A stretch of 64,000 bases of DNA, taken from NCBI RefSeq assembly GCF_006440775.1, contig NZ_VFTZ01000004.1, positions 1 to 64,000 on the forward strand. Direction: 5' to 3'. Every line of letters starts with the position of its first letter. Position 1 is the stretch's first letter. Below the pieces are notes generated by a model. It saw only the letters and a list, made by a program, of their open reading frames with translations. It searched no databases and was not told where the DNA came from. Shown here piece by piece: positions 63,401-64,000 of this stretch. This stretch comes from Mesorhizobium sp. B2-7-2 (GTDB taxonomy: Bacteria > Pseudomonadota > Alphaproteobacteria > Rhizobiales > Rhizobiaceae). The translations under genes were made by a program, and so were the position numbers.

Positions 63401-64000
63401 ATCGATGACTTCCGCGCCGGGCCGCGACTGAGCGACCTCTTCGATCTGCACTGCCAGGGAGGCGATGCGCTTCTCGATCCGGCCGAAGGTCTCGGGGTCG
63501 AAGGCATTGGCCTGCGCGGCTACCGTCGAGGCGACGATGGCGCGGGAAATCTCGTCCAGCCGCTCGTCGATCATGGCCAGCGTCTCGCCGCCGCGCATGG
63601 TCTGCTGGCCGGCGAAACGGTCGACCGCTCCGGCAAGCGTGCGCACCTTTTCCTCCAGCGAGCGCAGCGAAAGCGATTCCGGCAGGTTGTTGACGGCGCT
63701 GCTGATCTGTTCGAGCCGGTCGGTCAGCACCGAAAGACTCGGGCCTTCCGCTCGCTTGCGCTGATCGGCGTCGACGCGGTCTTCGAAGGCGCTCCAGCGG
63801 CGGTCGAAATCGTCCCAGCGACGGTCGACCTTCTGCACGCTTTCCTCGCGTGCCAGCGTGTCCAGCGCGCCCTTCACCTGTTCCAGTTCCAGCCGCAGCA
63901 GGTTGACGCTGCGGTCGTCGCTCTTTTCGGCCAGTGTCTGGATGGCGCCCGAAAGCCGCTCGAATTCGAGGCCGAGCTCGGCGCTGCTCTTATCCGGCAG
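60467..64000 (-). CDS. podJ: PodJ-like polar organiser with Sel1 repeats and a peptidoglycan-binding domain (5' end outside the window)
   Basis: The frame is open to the window edge, so at least 1177 residues are present and the N terminus is missing. The visible layout is long alpha-helical coiled-coil text (about first 560 residues), a Gly/Pro-poor linker, one membrane helix (ILMAAAAIMMALAGLQLGKA), an Ala/Pro-rich stretch, Sel1-like repeats (for example ALFEIGSRYAESRGVKEDMK) and a C-terminal peptidoglycan-binding domain (NGYDAGGADGVMGGKTKNAI). This matches PodJ, which places polar factors, including the pilus protein CpaE in Caulobacter. Confidence 0.87.
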   Translation of the reverse strand: MPDKSSAELGLEFERLSGAIQTLAEKSDDRSVNLLRLELEQVKGALDTLAREESVQKVDRRWDDFDRRWSAFEDRVDADQRKRAEGPSLSVLTDRLEQISSAVNNLPESLSLRSLEEKVRTLAGAVDRFAGQQTMRGGETLAMIDERLDEISRAIVASTVAAQANAFDPETFGRIEKRIASLAVQIEEVAQSRPGAEVIDHLNLLSSRVDQLAGRADVPEQAMERLGKQIALITDKMDRAQAMPDADHIFQGLEQRFEALSMLIERRQGDAMEQGNILFRDLERRLDEVADRLDQRMRQDESAGIMEVIDARFTALAKRIETRTPDPANDMAIRGLESRLEDISSRLESSAQQVAGIDPALIRSLEAQVAGLSAHLSKPGTPLPEFEDISPRLNEIEKSLAGTRDSILTVAREAAESAVRSLADSTSSTAQSNATAVAGLAQDLKTLEALTRRSDERNSRTFEAIHDTLLKIVDRLGSLESDETSEAVSELVDPQPAGKRGGRGGKIAVQDAPSMDIDQPLPLTGDMAGLEGRAAAIMRDESDAPRTPAEAAAAAAMAALGPDAIGDKSETAGRKRSMFGGLARAFKGKKDADTMPLAGSAQVADVPSVDIDEPLDPKAANRPLEPGSGAPDLNAIMKRVRDERGGQPVKRNEGDAAKSDFIAAARRAAQAAAAEADTLKRQSTMTGPVKALRIGDLLKARRKPILMAAAAIMMALAGLQLGKAFLSDPVETANNQPAPIVSTQAVDTASLNAIASPQADTQKAGAETAQDESGPARPVRQAEPVKDAAPAASIPSSPENAAAMPAGPAPAPVALAAPAEPVPAPMASTTPPEPAAAAATTETDTDGDMQPMAKNPMTASPAAEGAAASTPTAISADTTGAVPTAGNQAAAAKFDIPSEIGPVALRDAAAGGDAKALFEIGSRYAESRGVKEDMKAAAKWYEQSAELGFAPAEYRIGNFYEKGIGVARDIKKAKTYYQLAAEQGNASAMHNLAVLFAMAADGVTDNESATHWFQEAADLGVKDSQFNLGILAAKGVGMKQNLEESYKWFALVAKTGDKDAAAKRDEIANALRPEQLERARAATELWKAKPLNAAANSADVPESWQDSAPQTTAGIDMKKAVKNIQLILNKNGYDAGGADGVMGGKTKNAIMAFQTDNKMKPTGEIDAPLVKALLAHK

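Noticed and set aside
1..64000. CRISPR arrays, rRNA, tRNA, insertion sequences
   Set aside because: No regularly spaced direct repeats, cloverleaf-like genes or transposase genes were found by reading.

Overview
The window looks like a piece of an alphaproteobacterial chromosome from the order Rhizobiales, most likely Mesorhizobium or a close relative. The evidence is the high GC content, the gene orders (rimP-nusA-rnpM-infB-rbfA-truB, fabA-fabB-fabI next to irr, deoB-mutM-ech-rpsT-dnaA-dnaN-recF), the Fur-family regulator Irr, a complete rhizobial Tad/Cpa pilus locus, a PodJ-like polarity protein, and several families of short palindromic intergenic repeats scattered between genes. The genus is inferred from recall of gene order and repeats, not from a search.

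Region by region. Bases 1-93 hold the tail of a RelE/ParE-type toxin. Bases 122-11577 are the plus-strand translation and RNA-turnover block (rimP, nusA, rnpM, infB, rbfA, truB, a corA-type Mg2+ channel, rpsO, pnp), headed by a good promoter and, inside the leader, a terminator-like hairpin. Then come an RsmC-like methyltransferase, a GGDEF-EAL protein with a degenerate GGDEF site, the unsaturated fatty acid genes fabA-fabB-fabI (minus), divergent irr, a 5'-truncated DUF4260 remnant, an SH3 protein and a D-2-hydroxyacid dehydrogenase. From 31230 down to 19876 almost everything is on the minus strand: deoB, mutM, enoyl-CoA hydratase, rpsT, dnaA, dnaN, recF, then a tight moeB / GNAT / aconitase X operon.

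Bases 32307-44637 are the Tad pilus locus: two TadE-like pseudopilins and a free secretin N-domain protein on the minus strand, then the 59-aa Flp pilin, prepilin peptidase CpaA and cpaBCDEF-tadBC on the plus strand, and tadD convergent. Next are a leucyl aminopeptidase, a MarR-like regulator, an NlpC/P60 hydrolase, and the ligase-associated pair of an Lhr-type helicase and the PdeM nuclease.

Bases 51000-60274 look like an inorganic sulfur module: a cytoplasmic molybdenum oxidoreductase of SoeABC (sulfite dehydrogenase) type preceded by a translationally coupled 52-aa small protein, a divergent LysR regulator, a YegD-like Hsp70, a TIGR02186 membrane protein and a TauE/SafE exporter. The window ends inside a large PodJ-like polar organiser on the minus strand. 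No rRNA, tRNA, insertion sequence or CRISPR array was seen. The candidates most worth following are the 52-aa ORF at the head of the soe operon, the leader hairpin before rimP-nusA, and the moeB-GNAT-AcnX operon.
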